Shown piece after piece: positions 35,114 to 45,616 of a DNA stretch of 64,000 nucleotides (within the stretch, counting starts at the first letter, position 1; each line of letters starts with the position of its first letter). The position numbers and the translations under genes were made by a program. Under the pieces are notes generated by a model, which saw nothing but the letters and a program-made list of their open reading frames with translations, made no database searches and was not told where the DNA came from. The DNA is from Planktomarina sp. (GTDB lineage Bacteria; Pseudomonadota; Alphaproteobacteria; Rhodobacterales; Rhodobacteraceae): assembly GCA_020630595.1 (NCBI GenBank), contig JAHDBC010000001.1, forward strand, positions 255,690-319,689. Reading direction: 5' to 3'.

Positions 35114-35817
35114 TGGGAAACCTCCTGCAGGTTGGGGGCGGGCAGTGTCAGGGCATCAAAAGATGCGTCTGACGCGTCGCAGTCATATTTTGGTGTGTCG
35201 GATGAAAAGCCGGTCTGGCCGGGGTAGAAAAATTCTACCGGACCATGTTCGGTCACAAAGGTATCACCATCCACGGTGTTGGTGTGTGTGCCGCCATAAT
35301 AACGCCGCAGCACTTCGCTGGCGTATTGGTTGCCGGTCACATGGCGCAATTCGGTGCCATCTTCATTGAACATGCGCATGTCGAATTCTGTGATCAACAA
35401 GGTCTGACCATCAATATCAACACTGTCACCTGTCAGGGCGTCATATCCGATATAGCGGGTCTTGGTGCCGCTGTTGTCACGGGTGACAAAGTCATAGTCA
35501 TCGCGACCCGTCGCCAAAAGCGCATCGAAATCAGATGGATCCCGGCTGCTGTCGTCCAGTCTGCGCTCAAACCCGCCTGCACCCAAAGTGCGCACCCAGT
35601 TTGTATCGCCATCAATCAATGACGCCTGCCAGCTTCCGCTGCCGAACAAGGTGAAATGCCACTGGTGGCCGGGGGGAAGCTGTTCACAGATCACGACGTG
35701 ATCTACGGCACAGCCACGTTCCTGTGCGGTCAGCGTCACTTCGCACCCATCTGGCGGTGTAAATTCCGCCATGGCCATCCCGGGCACAAAGATCAGGGCA
35801 CAGGCAAAGCGTTTCAT
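35110..35817 (-). CDS. Secreted protein of unknown function, gltB-proximal paralogue
   Basis: I do not recognise a family for this 235-residue protein. A signal peptide ends near residue 18 (GMAMAE). Shared with the neighbour upstream are PPDGCEVT, a Q-x-RGC segment, GHQW, the GYD-x-LTG segment, IDG-x-x-LL-x-TE, and a C-terminal YDC, so four to five cysteines probably make disulfides. It looks like a beta-rich periplasmic protein. It overlaps its paralogue and gltB by 4 bp each, so translation of all three seems coupled. A role in sensing or protecting against something linked to glutamate metabolism is only a guess. Confidence 0.75.
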   Translation of the reverse strand: MKRFACALIFVPGMAMAEFTPPDGCEVTLTAQERGCAVDHVVICEQLPPGHQWHFTLFGSGSWQASLIDGDTNWVRTLGAGGFERRLDDSSRDPSDFDALLATGRDDYDFVTRDNSGTKTRYIGYDALTGDSVDIDGQTLLITEFDMRMFNEDGTELRHVTGNQYASEVLRRYYGGTHTNTVDGDTFVTEHGPVEFFYPGQTGFSSDTPKYDCDASDASFDALTLPAPNLQEVSQ

Positions 35818-36527
35818 GGGCGGTCTCCGCTGTAGGATGACATGACAACCTCGCAGTCATAGCTGGGGTCTTCGGACAAAAAGCCGGGTTCGCCGGGAAA
35901 GATGAAATCCACGGGCGAATGATCGATAAAGGTTTCGGTGCCATCCGCGCTGACATATGTATCCGTGCCAAACAGGAACATGCGCCATCCTGCGTGAACG
36001 TATTGGGATCCTTTGGCGGACCACAAAACCTCACCTTCGGATGTTTCGGCGGTGATTTCCGCTTCGGTCGTCAAAAGATCAACGCCATCAATCGTTGCGG
36101 TGCCGGTTTTCAGGTCATAGCCATAAAACCGTGTGGTCGTGCCATCGGCCTGAATTGTTTGGAAATCCCACGTATCGACTTCGCCGGCCAACAGATCGTC
36201 CATGGATGCCGGGTCAACGGGGTTTTCGGTCAGCCGTTCTTCGGTTCCGGAAAAGAAATCCAGTGAATACACCCACTGCGCTTCGCGGTCGATCTGGGCC
36301 ACATAGGTCACGCCCTGATCCGTTAAATCAACGCGCCATTGGTGGCCGGCGGGATCGGCATCACAGGTGTAATGATGCGTGACCAGACATTGGCGTTGCT
36401 GAACTGTGACAAATGCAGTGCACCCTGCGGGCAAAGACACCTGACCGGCCTGTACAAACGTTGGCGCAAAGCCGGGCAAGGCCACGACCAGCGCGGCGAT
36501 GCTTGGTTTGAAAAGGTCATAGATCAT
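35814..36527 (-). CDS. Secreted protein of unknown function, gltD-proximal paralogue
   Basis: From ATG 36527 (GGAG 8 nt upstream) this protein has 237 residues with a signal peptide (about 1-29). It aligns along its full length with the next gene: LPAGCTAFVTVQQRQC, GHQWRVDL, TTRFYGYDLKTGT, TIDGVDLLTTE, PVDFIFPGEPGF and YDCE. Identity is roughly one third by eye, so the duplication is old. No catalytic motif stands out. It sits 82 bp downstream of gltD, in the same direction, and its stop overlaps the next start as ATGA. Confidence 0.75.
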   Translation of the reverse strand: MIYDLFKPSIAALVVALPGFAPTFVQAGQVSLPAGCTAFVTVQQRQCLVTHHYTCDADPAGHQWRVDLTDQGVTYVAQIDREAQWVYSLDFFSGTEERLTENPVDPASMDDLLAGEVDTWDFQTIQADGTTTRFYGYDLKTGTATIDGVDLLTTEAEITAETSEGEVLWSAKGSQYVHAGWRMFLFGTDTYVSADGTETFIDHSPVDFIFPGEPGFLSEDPSYDCEVVMSSYSGDRP

Positions 36528-36609
36528 GACGTATCTCCGTTGGCCCAAAGGTGACGGTGCACGGACTGTGCAGACAGGGGGTGTACACAGGGTGTACAGG
36601 GGGTGACAT

Positions 36610-38043
36610 CTATTCGGCGGCGACTTGGGATGCCGCGTTCAGGTGTTCAAGAATGGCTGTTGCGCTGTCGCGTCCATCGCGAATGGCCCAGACCACCAGC
36701 GATGCACCCCGGACAATGTCGCCCACTGCAAACACACCCGGCAACGATGTTTGGCCCGTTTCGAATTCCGCGCGGATGGTGCCCCAGCGGGTCACTTCCA
36801 ACCCGTCGGTATCCCACAGTTTGGGCAGATCTTCGGCTTCGAACCCCAGTGCCTTGATCACCAGATCCGCGTCTTCCACGTAATCTGCGCCTTCGATCAC
36901 TTCGGGTGACTGCCGGCCCGTTGCATCAGGCAGGCCAAGACGCATTTGTTGGACCATCACACCTGACACGGCATCCCCCGTGAACCCTTTGGGCGCCGAA
37001 AGCCAAACGAATTCGACGCCTTCTTCTTCGGCATTGGCTGTTTCGCGTTGGGAACCGGGCATATTGGCACGGTCGCGGCGATACAGGCATTTCACGGATG
37101 TCGCACCCTGACGCACAGCCGTGCGCACACAGTCCATCGCCGTATCGCCACCGCCAATGACGACCACGCGCTTGTCCTTGGCATTCAGTGTTCCGTCGTC
37201 ATATTCCGCAACAGTATCGCCAAATCCGACCTTGTTGGACGCGGTCAAATAATCAATGGCGCGCACGATCCCGGCAGCGCCGGACCCGGGCGCGGCCAGA
37301 TCACGCGATTTGTAGACGCCTGTGGCAATCAGCACAGCATCATGTTTCGCGCGCAGGTCTTCGAATGAGATATCTTCGCCGACATTGCAGTTTTGAACAA
37401 ATTCAACACCACCATCGGCCAATTGATCGATCCGTTTCATCACGGTGTCTTTTTCCAGCTTGAACCCAGGGATGCCATAGGTCAGCAGGCCGCCCGCACG
37501 GTCATGGCGGTCATAGACCGTGACCTGCACACCGGCGCGGCGCAGATGATCCGCGGCGGCCAGACCGCCCGGGCCCGCACCGATGATGCCAACGCTTTCG
37601 GGGCGTTCCACGGATGGGCTGATCGGTTTCACCCAACCCTGATCCCATGCTGTGTCTGTGATGTATTTTTCGACCGATCCGATGGTGACGGTGCCGTGGC
37701 CGGATTGTTCGATCACGCAATTGCCTTCGCACAGGCGATCTTGTGGGCAGATGCGGCCACAGATTTCTGGGAAGGTGTTGGTGGCTTGGCTGATTTCATA
37801 GGCTTCCTGCAACCGGCCTTCGGCGGTCAGGCGCAACCAGTCGGGGATGTTGTTGTGAAGGGGGCAGTGGGATTGGCAGTATGGCACCCCGCATTGGGAA
37901 CAGCGCGATGCCTGTTCTTCGGCCTTTGCCGTGATGAAATCCCCGTAGATTTCACCAAAATCCTGCGTCCGATTCCCCGCATCCCGTTTTTCAGGCATGT
38001 CGCGTGGAATTTTCACAAATTTCAGCATTGGATTGTCAGCCAT
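36610..38043 (-). CDS. gltD: Glutamate synthase small subunit
   Basis: From ATG 38043 the protein has 477 residues, the usual size. The N-terminal cysteine motif CSQCGVPYCQSHCP and CGRICPQDRLCEGNC bind two [4Fe-4S] clusters; GIIGAGPGGLAAADHLRRAG is the FAD site and VVIGGGDTAMDCV the NADPH site. It feeds electrons from NADPH to GltB. The ATG was chosen because GGAGG lies 8 nt before it; an earlier ATG is possible but lies in the ribosome-binding site. It is the first gene of the operon gltD, two secreted paralogues, gltB. Confidence 0.96.
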   Translation of the reverse strand: MADNPMLKFVKIPRDMPEKRDAGNRTQDFGEIYGDFITAKAEEQASRCSQCGVPYCQSHCPLHNNIPDWLRLTAEGRLQEAYEISQATNTFPEICGRICPQDRLCEGNCVIEQSGHGTVTIGSVEKYITDTAWDQGWVKPISPSVERPESVGIIGAGPGGLAAADHLRRAGVQVTVYDRHDRAGGLLTYGIPGFKLEKDTVMKRIDQLADGGVEFVQNCNVGEDISFEDLRAKHDAVLIATGVYKSRDLAAPGSGAAGIVRAIDYLTASNKVGFGDTVAEYDDGTLNAKDKRVVVIGGGDTAMDCVRTAVRQGATSVKCLYRRDRANMPGSQRETANAEEEGVEFVWLSAPKGFTGDAVSGVMVQQMRLGLPDATGRQSPEVIEGADYVEDADLVIKALGFEAEDLPKLWDTDGLEVTRWGTIRAEFETGQTSLPGVFAVGDIVRGASLVVWAIRDGRDSATAILEHLNAASQVAAE

Positions 38044-38100
38044 CACCATCTCCTCCGACCGGAATGCCCCTTTAGCCGGGATGTGGGGCAATTAAAAGTC

Positions 38101-38200
38101 ATAATTGCTGACCTATAATTCATTTCAGCAGCTTTTTTTGATCATTGGGCTCGCTGAAGATGGAATTTTAGGTCCGATTCGAACCTATAAGGCCGCTTGA
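38101..38200. promoter_or_regulatory. gltD / uppP divergent region with repeats
   Basis: The 207-bp region between gltD and uppP has no gene. ACCTATAA is repeated at 38111-38118 and 38183-38190, and TAGGT (38169-38173) is inverted to the second copy. On the plus strand TTGCTGA pairs with TCAGCAG over a 13-nt loop (38105-38131), followed by seven T (38133-38139), a weak terminator or attenuator shape ahead of uppP. Confidence 0.35.
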
Positions 38201-38250
38201 TGACTTTGACTGGCACAGTATGTTGCGCCAAAAGATCAAAGGCACCGCAA

Positions 38251-39063
38251 ATGGCCCTCTATCATCTTGTTCTGATCGCTTTGATTCAGGGAATCACTGA
38301 ATTTTTGCCGATTTCATCTTCAGGCCATCTTATCTTGCTGCCTGGACTGACCGGGATGCCGGACCAGGGCAATGTGATTGATGTCGCGGCGCATGTCGGC
38401 ACACTGGGTGCGGTGGTTGCCTATTTCTGGTCTGACGTGAAGCTGGTTTTGGCGGGCTTGCCACGATTGGCCCGCCGCAAGGTTGATACCCAAGGTGCGT
38501 GGCTGGCCCTTTGCATGATTATCGCGACGGTGCCTGTGATCATGCTGGGTTTGGCGTTCAAGGTTTCCGGACTGGATGACGCGCTGCGGTCCATCACGGT
38601 GATCGGATGGACAATGCTGATATTCGGGGTGCTGCTGTATTGGGCCGATCAGCGTGCGCCACAGGTGCGTGGTATGGAAAAGCTGGGTTTGAAAGATTCG
38701 ATTGTGCTGGGGCTTTGGCAGGCAATCGCGCTGATTCCGGGCACGTCACGGTCTGGCATCGTGATTACCGGTGCACTGAACATGGGGTTCACCCGGACAG
38801 AGGCGGCACGGATCGCCATGCTGATGTCGATCCCAACCATTCTGGCATCCGGAACCCTGTCCAGCCTTGATCTGATCGGCGGTCAGGTCCCTTTGCGGGA
38901 CGCAAGCATCGTGGCTGGTCTAAGCTTTTTGGCGGCTTTTGCGGCCTTGGCATTAATGATGAAGCTGCTGAAATCCATCAGCTTCACCCCCTATGTCATC
39001 TACCGCGTTGTGTTTGGGATCATCTTGTTGGTGATCGGCTACACCGGGGCCCTAGGATTTTAG
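38251..39063 (+). CDS. uppP: Undecaprenyl-diphosphatase UppP (BacA)
   Basis: From ATG 38251 the protein has 270 residues and about eight membrane segments. The two signature blocks are GITEFLPISSSGHLILLP near residues 14-31 and LIPGTSRSGIVITGAL near 163-178; Glu17, Ser in SSSGH and the Arg of TSRSG form the active site. It removes phosphate from undecaprenyl diphosphate to recycle the lipid carrier for peptidoglycan and surface glycans. A frame start at 38197 would add 18 residues without similarity. The end overlaps the NDUFA9-like gene by 12 bp. Confidence 0.96.
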   Translation: MALYHLVLIALIQGITEFLPISSSGHLILLPGLTGMPDQGNVIDVAAHVGTLGAVVAYFWSDVKLVLAGLPRLARRKVDTQGAWLALCMIIATVPVIMLGLAFKVSGLDDALRSITVIGWTMLIFGVLLYWADQRAPQVRGMEKLGLKDSIVLGLWQAIALIPGTSRSGIVITGALNMGFTRTEAARIAMLMSIPTILASGTLSSLDLIGGQVPLRDASIVAGLSFLAAFAALALMMKLLKSISFTPYVIYRVVFGIILLVIGYTGALGF

Positions 39064-40032
39064 GTTCTTCGCCGACGCCTTGATGTCTGCATACTGCCCC
39101 GACGGGCGGAACCGCCACAGATAATCCGGCAGGACGGCTTCCAATGACGTTGGCTTGATTCCGAGATCAGCCAGACCGGGATGATCGCCGCTGACGATAT
39201 TATCCACGGCAAGGTTTTTCACCTGATCGCGTGTGATCGCGGCAGGGATCAGGCCCAATGACAGTTTGTTGGCCATATCGAACCCAAAGCCCATGATCCG
39301 GCCCACGAACATCGGAAGACCGACAATCATTCGACGGCGTTGAATCACATCCAGCATTTGCTGCATCAATTCGCGGAACGTATCCACATCTGGCCCACCC
39401 AGTTCATATACACCCGGTGCCGCATCGCCTTTGATTGCTTTTTCCGCCGCTGCTGCGACGTCATCCACATAGACCGGCTGAAACTTCGTGTCTGCGCCAA
39501 CCACGGGTATCGCGGGGGATGTGCGGGCCATGGTCGCGAAGCGGTTAAAGAATTCATCTTCGTCACCGAAAATGATGGATGGTCGCAAAATCACAGCGTT
39601 CGGCATGTGTTGCAACACGCCTTCTTCGCCCAGTGCCTTGGTGCGGGAATAGTCTGATGCGGCATCCATGTCGGCGCCGATGGCAGAAATATGGACCATC
39701 CGGTCCACGCCTTGTTCCGCCGCAATCCGGGCAATCCGTTCTGCGCCTTCGTGTTGCACGGCATCAAATGTGTTTTTCGCCGTTGGGGCCAAAATCCCCA
39801 CACAGTTCACAACAACATCTGCACCCTGCATGACCTGCCGAACCGAAGCATCATCGCGGATGTTACACAAAACCGGTTCAACTTGCCCGACCACACCATA
39901 GGGTTTCACAAACATCGCTTCGTTGGGGCGACGAACAGCGACGCGCACGCGCCAGCCTGCCTTTGCCATGCGCCGTGCGATGTAGCGCCCGACAAAGCCG
40001 GACCCGCCATAGATTGTGACCAATTGAGACAT
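39052..40032 (-). CDS. Complex I NDUFA9-like NAD(P)-binding protein
   Basis: The 326-residue protein is an atypical short-chain dehydrogenase: TIYGGSGFVGRYIARRMAKAG at its N-terminus is the GxxGxxG nucleotide-binding loop, and SRTKALGEEGVL takes the place of the YxxxK region. This is the NDUFA9 branch, an accessory subunit of respiratory complex I that binds NADPH in its matrix arm, and alphaproteobacteria have homologues. No nuo gene lies in the window, so a role in complex I is by family only. Confidence 0.88.
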   Translation of the reverse strand: MSQLVTIYGGSGFVGRYIARRMAKAGWRVRVAVRRPNEAMFVKPYGVVGQVEPVLCNIRDDASVRQVMQGADVVVNCVGILAPTAKNTFDAVQHEGAERIARIAAEQGVDRMVHISAIGADMDAASDYSRTKALGEEGVLQHMPNAVILRPSIIFGDEDEFFNRFATMARTSPAIPVVGADTKFQPVYVDDVAAAAEKAIKGDAAPGVYELGGPDVDTFRELMQQMLDVIQRRRMIVGLPMFVGRIMGFGFDMANKLSLGLIPAAITRDQVKNLAVDNIVSGDHPGLADLGIKPTSLEAVLPDYLWRFRPSGQYADIKASAKNLKS

Positions 40033-40190
40033 GCGGATTATCCCTGTTGCGGTTTGTTATGGGCTACCCTTCCCACACAAAAACAGCAAGACCTACAGCG
40101 GGGTTCCCGGTCTGTCGTTTTCCGTGAAAATTATCAAGAATCATGTTGACCCCGTCACCGACCACGCATAATCACCGCGCTACGTTGTCG

Positions 40191-40277
40191 GCCCAGATGG
40201 CGGAATTGGTAGACGCGCCAGCTTCAGGTGCTGGTGTCCGTATGGACGTGGAGGTTCGAGTCCTCTTCTGGGCACCA
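40191..40277 (+). tRNA. tRNA-Leu (anticodon CAG)
   Basis: The acceptor stem GCCCAGA (40191-40197) pairs with TCTGGGC (40267-40273), followed by A and an encoded CCA (40275-40277). The anticodon stem CCAGC (40218-40222) pairs with GCTGG (40230-40234) around TTCAGGT, giving anticodon CAG at 40225-40227, which reads CUG. The long variable arm (GTGTCCGTATGGACGTG) and GGTTCGAGTCC T-loop complete a class II leucine tRNA. No integrase or duplicated 3' end marks it as an attachment site. Confidence 0.97.
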
Positions 40278-40278
40278 A

Positions 40279-40296
40279 CGCAATCCCGATATTGCG
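40279..40296 (+). terminator. Hairpin just after tRNA-Leu
   Basis: CGCAAT (40279-40284) pairs with ATTGCG (40291-40296) over CCCGAT, one base after the CCA end. The tail ATTATGTCATT is only weakly T-rich, so it may be a terminator or a processing element. Confidence 0.4.
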
Positions 40297-40302
40297 ATTA
40301 TG

Positions 40303-42107
<1,805 letters not shown>

Positions 42108-42129
42108 TCAATCCACAAAGACGCCGTGC

Positions 42130-43260
42130 TTATCTTGGCATCGGGGTGGCGCGTTTGTTGTACGGGGACCAATCCGTGATTTCCGGATAATACATCGCGC
42201 GCCACTTCTGAACACGCGGGTTCATCATGCGGCGAAACAGCGTTGGTGATACGGCTGCCAGCGTCATCACCGGATAACCGTATGGCAGTTGGGGCGCATC
42301 TGTGTCGCCATAGTTCTGAAGCAGCGGAAACGGGCGATCGGGCTTGTAGTGGTGATCAGAATGGCGCTGAAGATTGATCAGCAGCCAATTCGAAGCCCGG
42401 TGGGCGGCATTCCACGAATGGCGCGGCCGCACCGGTTCGTATTTGCCATTTCCCAGATGTTTGCGGGTCAATCCGTAGTGTTCGACGTAATTCACGATTT
42501 CCAGCTGCCAAATTGCAACGAATGCCTGCCACAAGAACAGCGCGACCCCTTGCCAGCCCCCAATCAGTGCGGCCAGAACAACGAACCCAAGTTGCAGCGC
42601 ACCATAGCGCCAGAATGGATTTGACAGATCCCACCATGGCAAATCCTTGCGGGCCAACATGCCAGCCTCTGCCTTTATGGCAGACGCAAAGGATTGGCGC
42701 AGGACCCGACCGAAAAAGCGGTAAAACCCTTCTCCAAAGCGGGCGGTGACCGGATCTTTTGGCGTGCCGACGTACCGATGATGCACCAACAGGTGTTCGG
42801 ATCGGAAATGTGAATACAATACCATGGCCAGCAAAATATCAGCCCACCATCGTTCCAGCTTGGATTTCTGATGCATCAATTCATGGCTATAATTGATGCC
42901 GACTGTGCCCGTCACAACACCGACGCCAATAAACAGGCCGACTTGTTCCCAGAACCCAAGATGTGTCGCATTGACCGTATAGGCGATCATCCCAAACAGG
43001 GTCAGAAATTGTACCGGTGGCCAGATCAAAGTGATGGCGCGGTACCAGCGCAACTGCGAACGATCCGTTTCCGGGTCTGCGTTGGCTTCGTTCAGCCCGA
43101 CAAAGTGATCGATGATCGAAAACAGATACCACGTCGAAAATGGCAGCAACAAAACCCAAATCCCCCCTGCACTAGCACTGATCCACGCCAGTGGGATCAG
43201 CGCGAGTGACAGCCAAAAGGGCAGGGCAGCCTGCCAAGACAGTGAAGTGGTCCGTTCCAT
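42130..43260 (-). CDS. alkB: Alkane 1-monooxygenase AlkB
   Basis: From ATG 43260 the protein has 376 residues with about six membrane helices. The eight-histidine motifs are present: HELMHQK near residue 128, HLLVHHRYVGTPKDP near 158, and LQRHSDHHYKP near 302, with NYVEHYG near 261. These bind the diiron centre of integral-membrane alkane hydroxylases. It oxidises the terminal carbon of medium-chain alkanes and needs rubredoxin, for which no gene is visible nearby. The start was set at the first Met before the helix; 5' extension to 43503 runs into mutY. Confidence 0.9.
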   Translation of the reverse strand: MERTTSLSWQAALPFWLSLALIPLAWISASAGGIWVLLLPFSTWYLFSIIDHFVGLNEANADPETDRSQLRWYRAITLIWPPVQFLTLFGMIAYTVNATHLGFWEQVGLFIGVGVVTGTVGINYSHELMHQKSKLERWWADILLAMVLYSHFRSEHLLVHHRYVGTPKDPVTARFGEGFYRFFGRVLRQSFASAIKAEAGMLARKDLPWWDLSNPFWRYGALQLGFVVLAALIGGWQGVALFLWQAFVAIWQLEIVNYVEHYGLTRKHLGNGKYEPVRPRHSWNAAHRASNWLLINLQRHSDHHYKPDRPFPLLQNYGDTDAPQLPYGYPVMTLAAVSPTLFRRMMNPRVQKWRAMYYPEITDWSPYNKRATPMPR

Positions 43261-43304
43261 GGGGTTCCCCGATTTTTGCACGCACATTAGCGCACAAAAC
43301 AGGT

Positions 43305-44363
43305 TCAAGAAAGGTTGCGCTGCACCTGATCCGCTGCGGCATTCCAGACCTTTTGCATCACTGTTGGCAAATCTGCGGGCCGAAAGTCGGATTTGGGGGT
43401 GAAGTGTTCCGTGTTCACTTTGTCTACCGTTGTGGTCATGACAGACAAGATCAAATGAAAATGCGTGAACGTGTGCCGCACGTCCACCGGTGATCTGATC
43501 CAATCGGATGGGAAAGGCGGCACCACTGACGGTGGTTCAACGGTCCAGTGCGTGCCCGGAAACCCCATCATGCCACCCAAAAGACCCTTTTCTGGGCGGC
43601 GTTCCAGCAAGACCGAACCGTCCTGTGTCACCGCCACAAAGGCGGTTCCGTGTCGTGTTGGTTTGGCGGATTTTGGCAGTTTCTGCGGCAGGGTCGCAGC
43701 TGTACCTTGCGCACGGGCCCGGCACGGGGCGCGCCATGGGCAAATCCCGCAGGCCGGATTGCGTGGCGTGCAGATCGTGGCACCCAGATCCATGACTGCC
43801 TGCGCGTAATCACCTGGGCGTTGTGCTGGTGTCAGATCAGTGGCGCGTTGCGTCAGTTCCGGTTTGGATGTGGGAAGGGGGGTGTGAATGTCAAACAACC
43901 GCGCCATCACACGTTCAACATTTCCATCGACCACGACACGCGGCTGATCAAATGCAATCGCGCTGATCGCACCCGCGGTGTACGGTCCAATGCCCGGCAG
44001 TTTCAAAAGCTGTGCATGATCGTTTGGAAATGCCCCGCCGTGGTTTGCCACGATCGTTCGTGCACATTTCAACAAATTCCGCGCACGGGCGTAATACCCC
44101 AGCCCCGCCCAAGCCGCCATTACGCTGTCGTCATCAGCGGCGGCAAGGTGGTCCACGGTTGGCCAACGGGATGTAAACGCAATGAAATAGTCTTTCACGG
44201 CAGCAACGGTGGTTTGTTGCAGCATGATTTCAGACAACCAAACACGATATGGATCAGGCGAAACCCCCGCCTTGCGATCTGACGGAGAGACCCGCCAAGG
44301 CATCACACGTGCGTGACGATCATACCAATCCAACAGGACATCGGGCAGGTTCTGTTCACGCAA
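43305..44363 (-). CDS. mutY: A/G-specific adenine glycosylase MutY
   Basis: The 352-residue enzyme has the N-terminal catalytic Glu in SEIMLQQTTVAAV near residue 46, the helix-hairpin-helix LPGIGPYTAGAI with catalytic Asp in the following IAFDQPR, and an iron-sulfur cluster loop CTPRNPACGICPWRAPC. A C-terminal NUDIX-like domain recognises 8-oxo-guanine. It removes adenine opposite 8-oxoG. It is divergent from a DUF721 gene with an 80-bp space; the pair mutY/DUF721 is common in alphaproteobacteria. Confidence 0.95.
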   Translation of the reverse strand: MREQNLPDVLLDWYDRHARVMPWRVSPSDRKAGVSPDPYRVWLSEIMLQQTTVAAVKDYFIAFTSRWPTVDHLAAADDDSVMAAWAGLGYYARARNLLKCARTIVANHGGAFPNDHAQLLKLPGIGPYTAGAISAIAFDQPRVVVDGNVERVMARLFDIHTPLPTSKPELTQRATDLTPAQRPGDYAQAVMDLGATICTPRNPACGICPWRAPCRARAQGTAATLPQKLPKSAKPTRHGTAFVAVTQDGSVLLERRPEKGLLGGMMGFPGTHWTVEPPSVVPPFPSDWIRSPVDVRHTFTHFHLILSVMTTTVDKVNTEHFTPKSDFRPADLPTVMQKVWNAAADQVQRNLS

Positions 44364-44443
44364 TGGTTAAGCCTTTCGATGAAATCGGTGTGGCGCACGG
44401 GATGCAACGCGTTAGTATAGTGCGACAGTTAGCTGGGGTGTCC

Positions 44444-44944
44444 ATGGCTGAACCGCAAAAAAAGATGACGCGTCGATCCAAGGGATTTCGCAAGACTTCG
44501 GGTCTTGTGGAACAGCGCATTCGTGCGGCCGGTGAAAGCCGGGGATTTGCCGTCACCCGATTGATCACGGGTTGGTCGTCGGTTGTCGGGTCTGACATCG
44601 CAGCGGTCTGCGAACCCGTGAAGGTCAGCTATGCCAAAGGTGGGTTGGGGGGAACGTTGACGGTTCTGACAACGGGCGCTCAGGCACCGATGCTGGAAAT
44701 GCAAACCGAACTGATCCGCCAAAAGGTCAATGCCTGTTATGGTTACAATGCTATCGCAAGGGTCCGCCTGACCCAGACTGCCCCATCCGGTTTCGGATCA
44801 TCGCGGGAAAAACAATCAAACGCACCTGTGGTAAGCGACGCGTCCGTCGAAAAAGCCCGTGTTGCAACCGCGGACATCAAAGATCAAACACTGCGCGAAG
44901 TGCTGGAATCATTTGGCGCCAACGTCATTTCACAAGGAAAGTGA
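44444..44944 (+). CDS. DUF721 domain protein (DciA-like)
   Basis: From ATG 44444 the protein has 166 residues. It contains FAVTRLITGWSSVVGSDIAAVCEPVKVSY and LTVLTTGAQAPMLEMQTELIRQKVN, the two blocks of DUF721, related to DciA, a loader of replicative helicase. The C-terminal 50 residues are polar and variable. The upstream frame from 44249 is only the antisense of mutY. Its stop precedes the DsbA-like start by 8 bp, giving a common mini-operon. Whether this short form loads DnaB is not known. Confidence 0.85.
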   Translation: MAEPQKKMTRRSKGFRKTSGLVEQRIRAAGESRGFAVTRLITGWSSVVGSDIAAVCEPVKVSYAKGGLGGTLTVLTTGAQAPMLEMQTELIRQKVNACYGYNAIARVRLTQTAPSGFGSSREKQSNAPVVSDASVEKARVATADIKDQTLREVLESFGANVISQGK

Positions 44945-44952
44945 GATTCACT

Positions 44953-45615
44953 ATGAACATGAAACTTCTGGCAGTCTCAGCGGTGGTCGCCATTCTGGGT
45001 GTTGGCGGCTATTTCCTGACAGCGCCATCCACACAGCAAACAACCGTTGATTTGCTGCCGGGCGCGGCCCATGCACAAACAGCGAACGTTGATACATCAT
45101 CGGTTGTTGAAATGGCATTGGGTGCCGAAGACGCCCCGGTCACTGTTATCGAATACGCCAGCTACACATGCCCCCATTGCCGTCGGTTTCACGAAGGCCC
45201 ATTCAATGACATCAAAGCCAACTACATAGATACCGGCAAGGTGCGGTTCGTTTACCGCGAAGTCTATTTTGACCGGTTTGGGCTTTGGGGATCCATCATT
45301 GCCCGTTGTGGTGGGGAAGAACGTTTCTTTGGCATCACGGATATGCTGTACAAACAACAACAGGCATGGACACAAGGATCGCCGGCTGAAATCGCAGGAA
45401 ACCTGCGCCGTCTTGGGTTGTCTGCCGGTTTGACCTCTGATCAGGTCGAAGCGTGTTTTACTGATGCCGAAAAGGCCCAGACGCTGGTGGCATGGTACGA
45501 AGAAAATGCGACAGCAGATGATGTTCGATCAACACCAACATTCCTGATCAATGGGACCAAGTATTCGAACATGTCCTACGAAGATTTCCAGAAGGTCCTC
45601 GACGATCTTCTGTGA
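44953..45615 (+). CDS. DsbA-family thiol-disulfide protein
   Basis: The protein has 220 residues from ATG 44953 (GTG 44941 is too near the AAGGA ribosome-binding site). A signal or anchor sequence (LLAVSAVVAILGVGGYFL) leads it out of the cytoplasm. The active site CPHC in YTCPHCRRFH near residue 71 and a C-terminal cis-proline region (STPTFLING) mark a thioredoxin-fold oxidoreductase of the DsbA_4 type. It probably introduces or shuffles disulfides in the periplasm. It follows DUF721 and ends 1 bp from lpxK in the opposite direction. Confidence 0.9.
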   Translation: MNMKLLAVSAVVAILGVGGYFLTAPSTQQTTVDLLPGAAHAQTANVDTSSVVEMALGAEDAPVTVIEYASYTCPHCRRFHEGPFNDIKANYIDTGKVRFVYREVYFDRFGLWGSIIARCGGEERFFGITDMLYKQQQAWTQGSPAEIAGNLRRLGLSAGLTSDQVEACFTDAEKAQTLVAWYEENATADDVRSTPTFLINGTKYSNMSYEDFQKVLDDLL

Positions 45616-45616
45616 T

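Noticed and set aside
40191..40277. tRNA-Leu as an attachment site for an integrated island
   Set aside because: No integrase, no repeat of the tRNA 3' end, and ordinary housekeeping genes on both sides.
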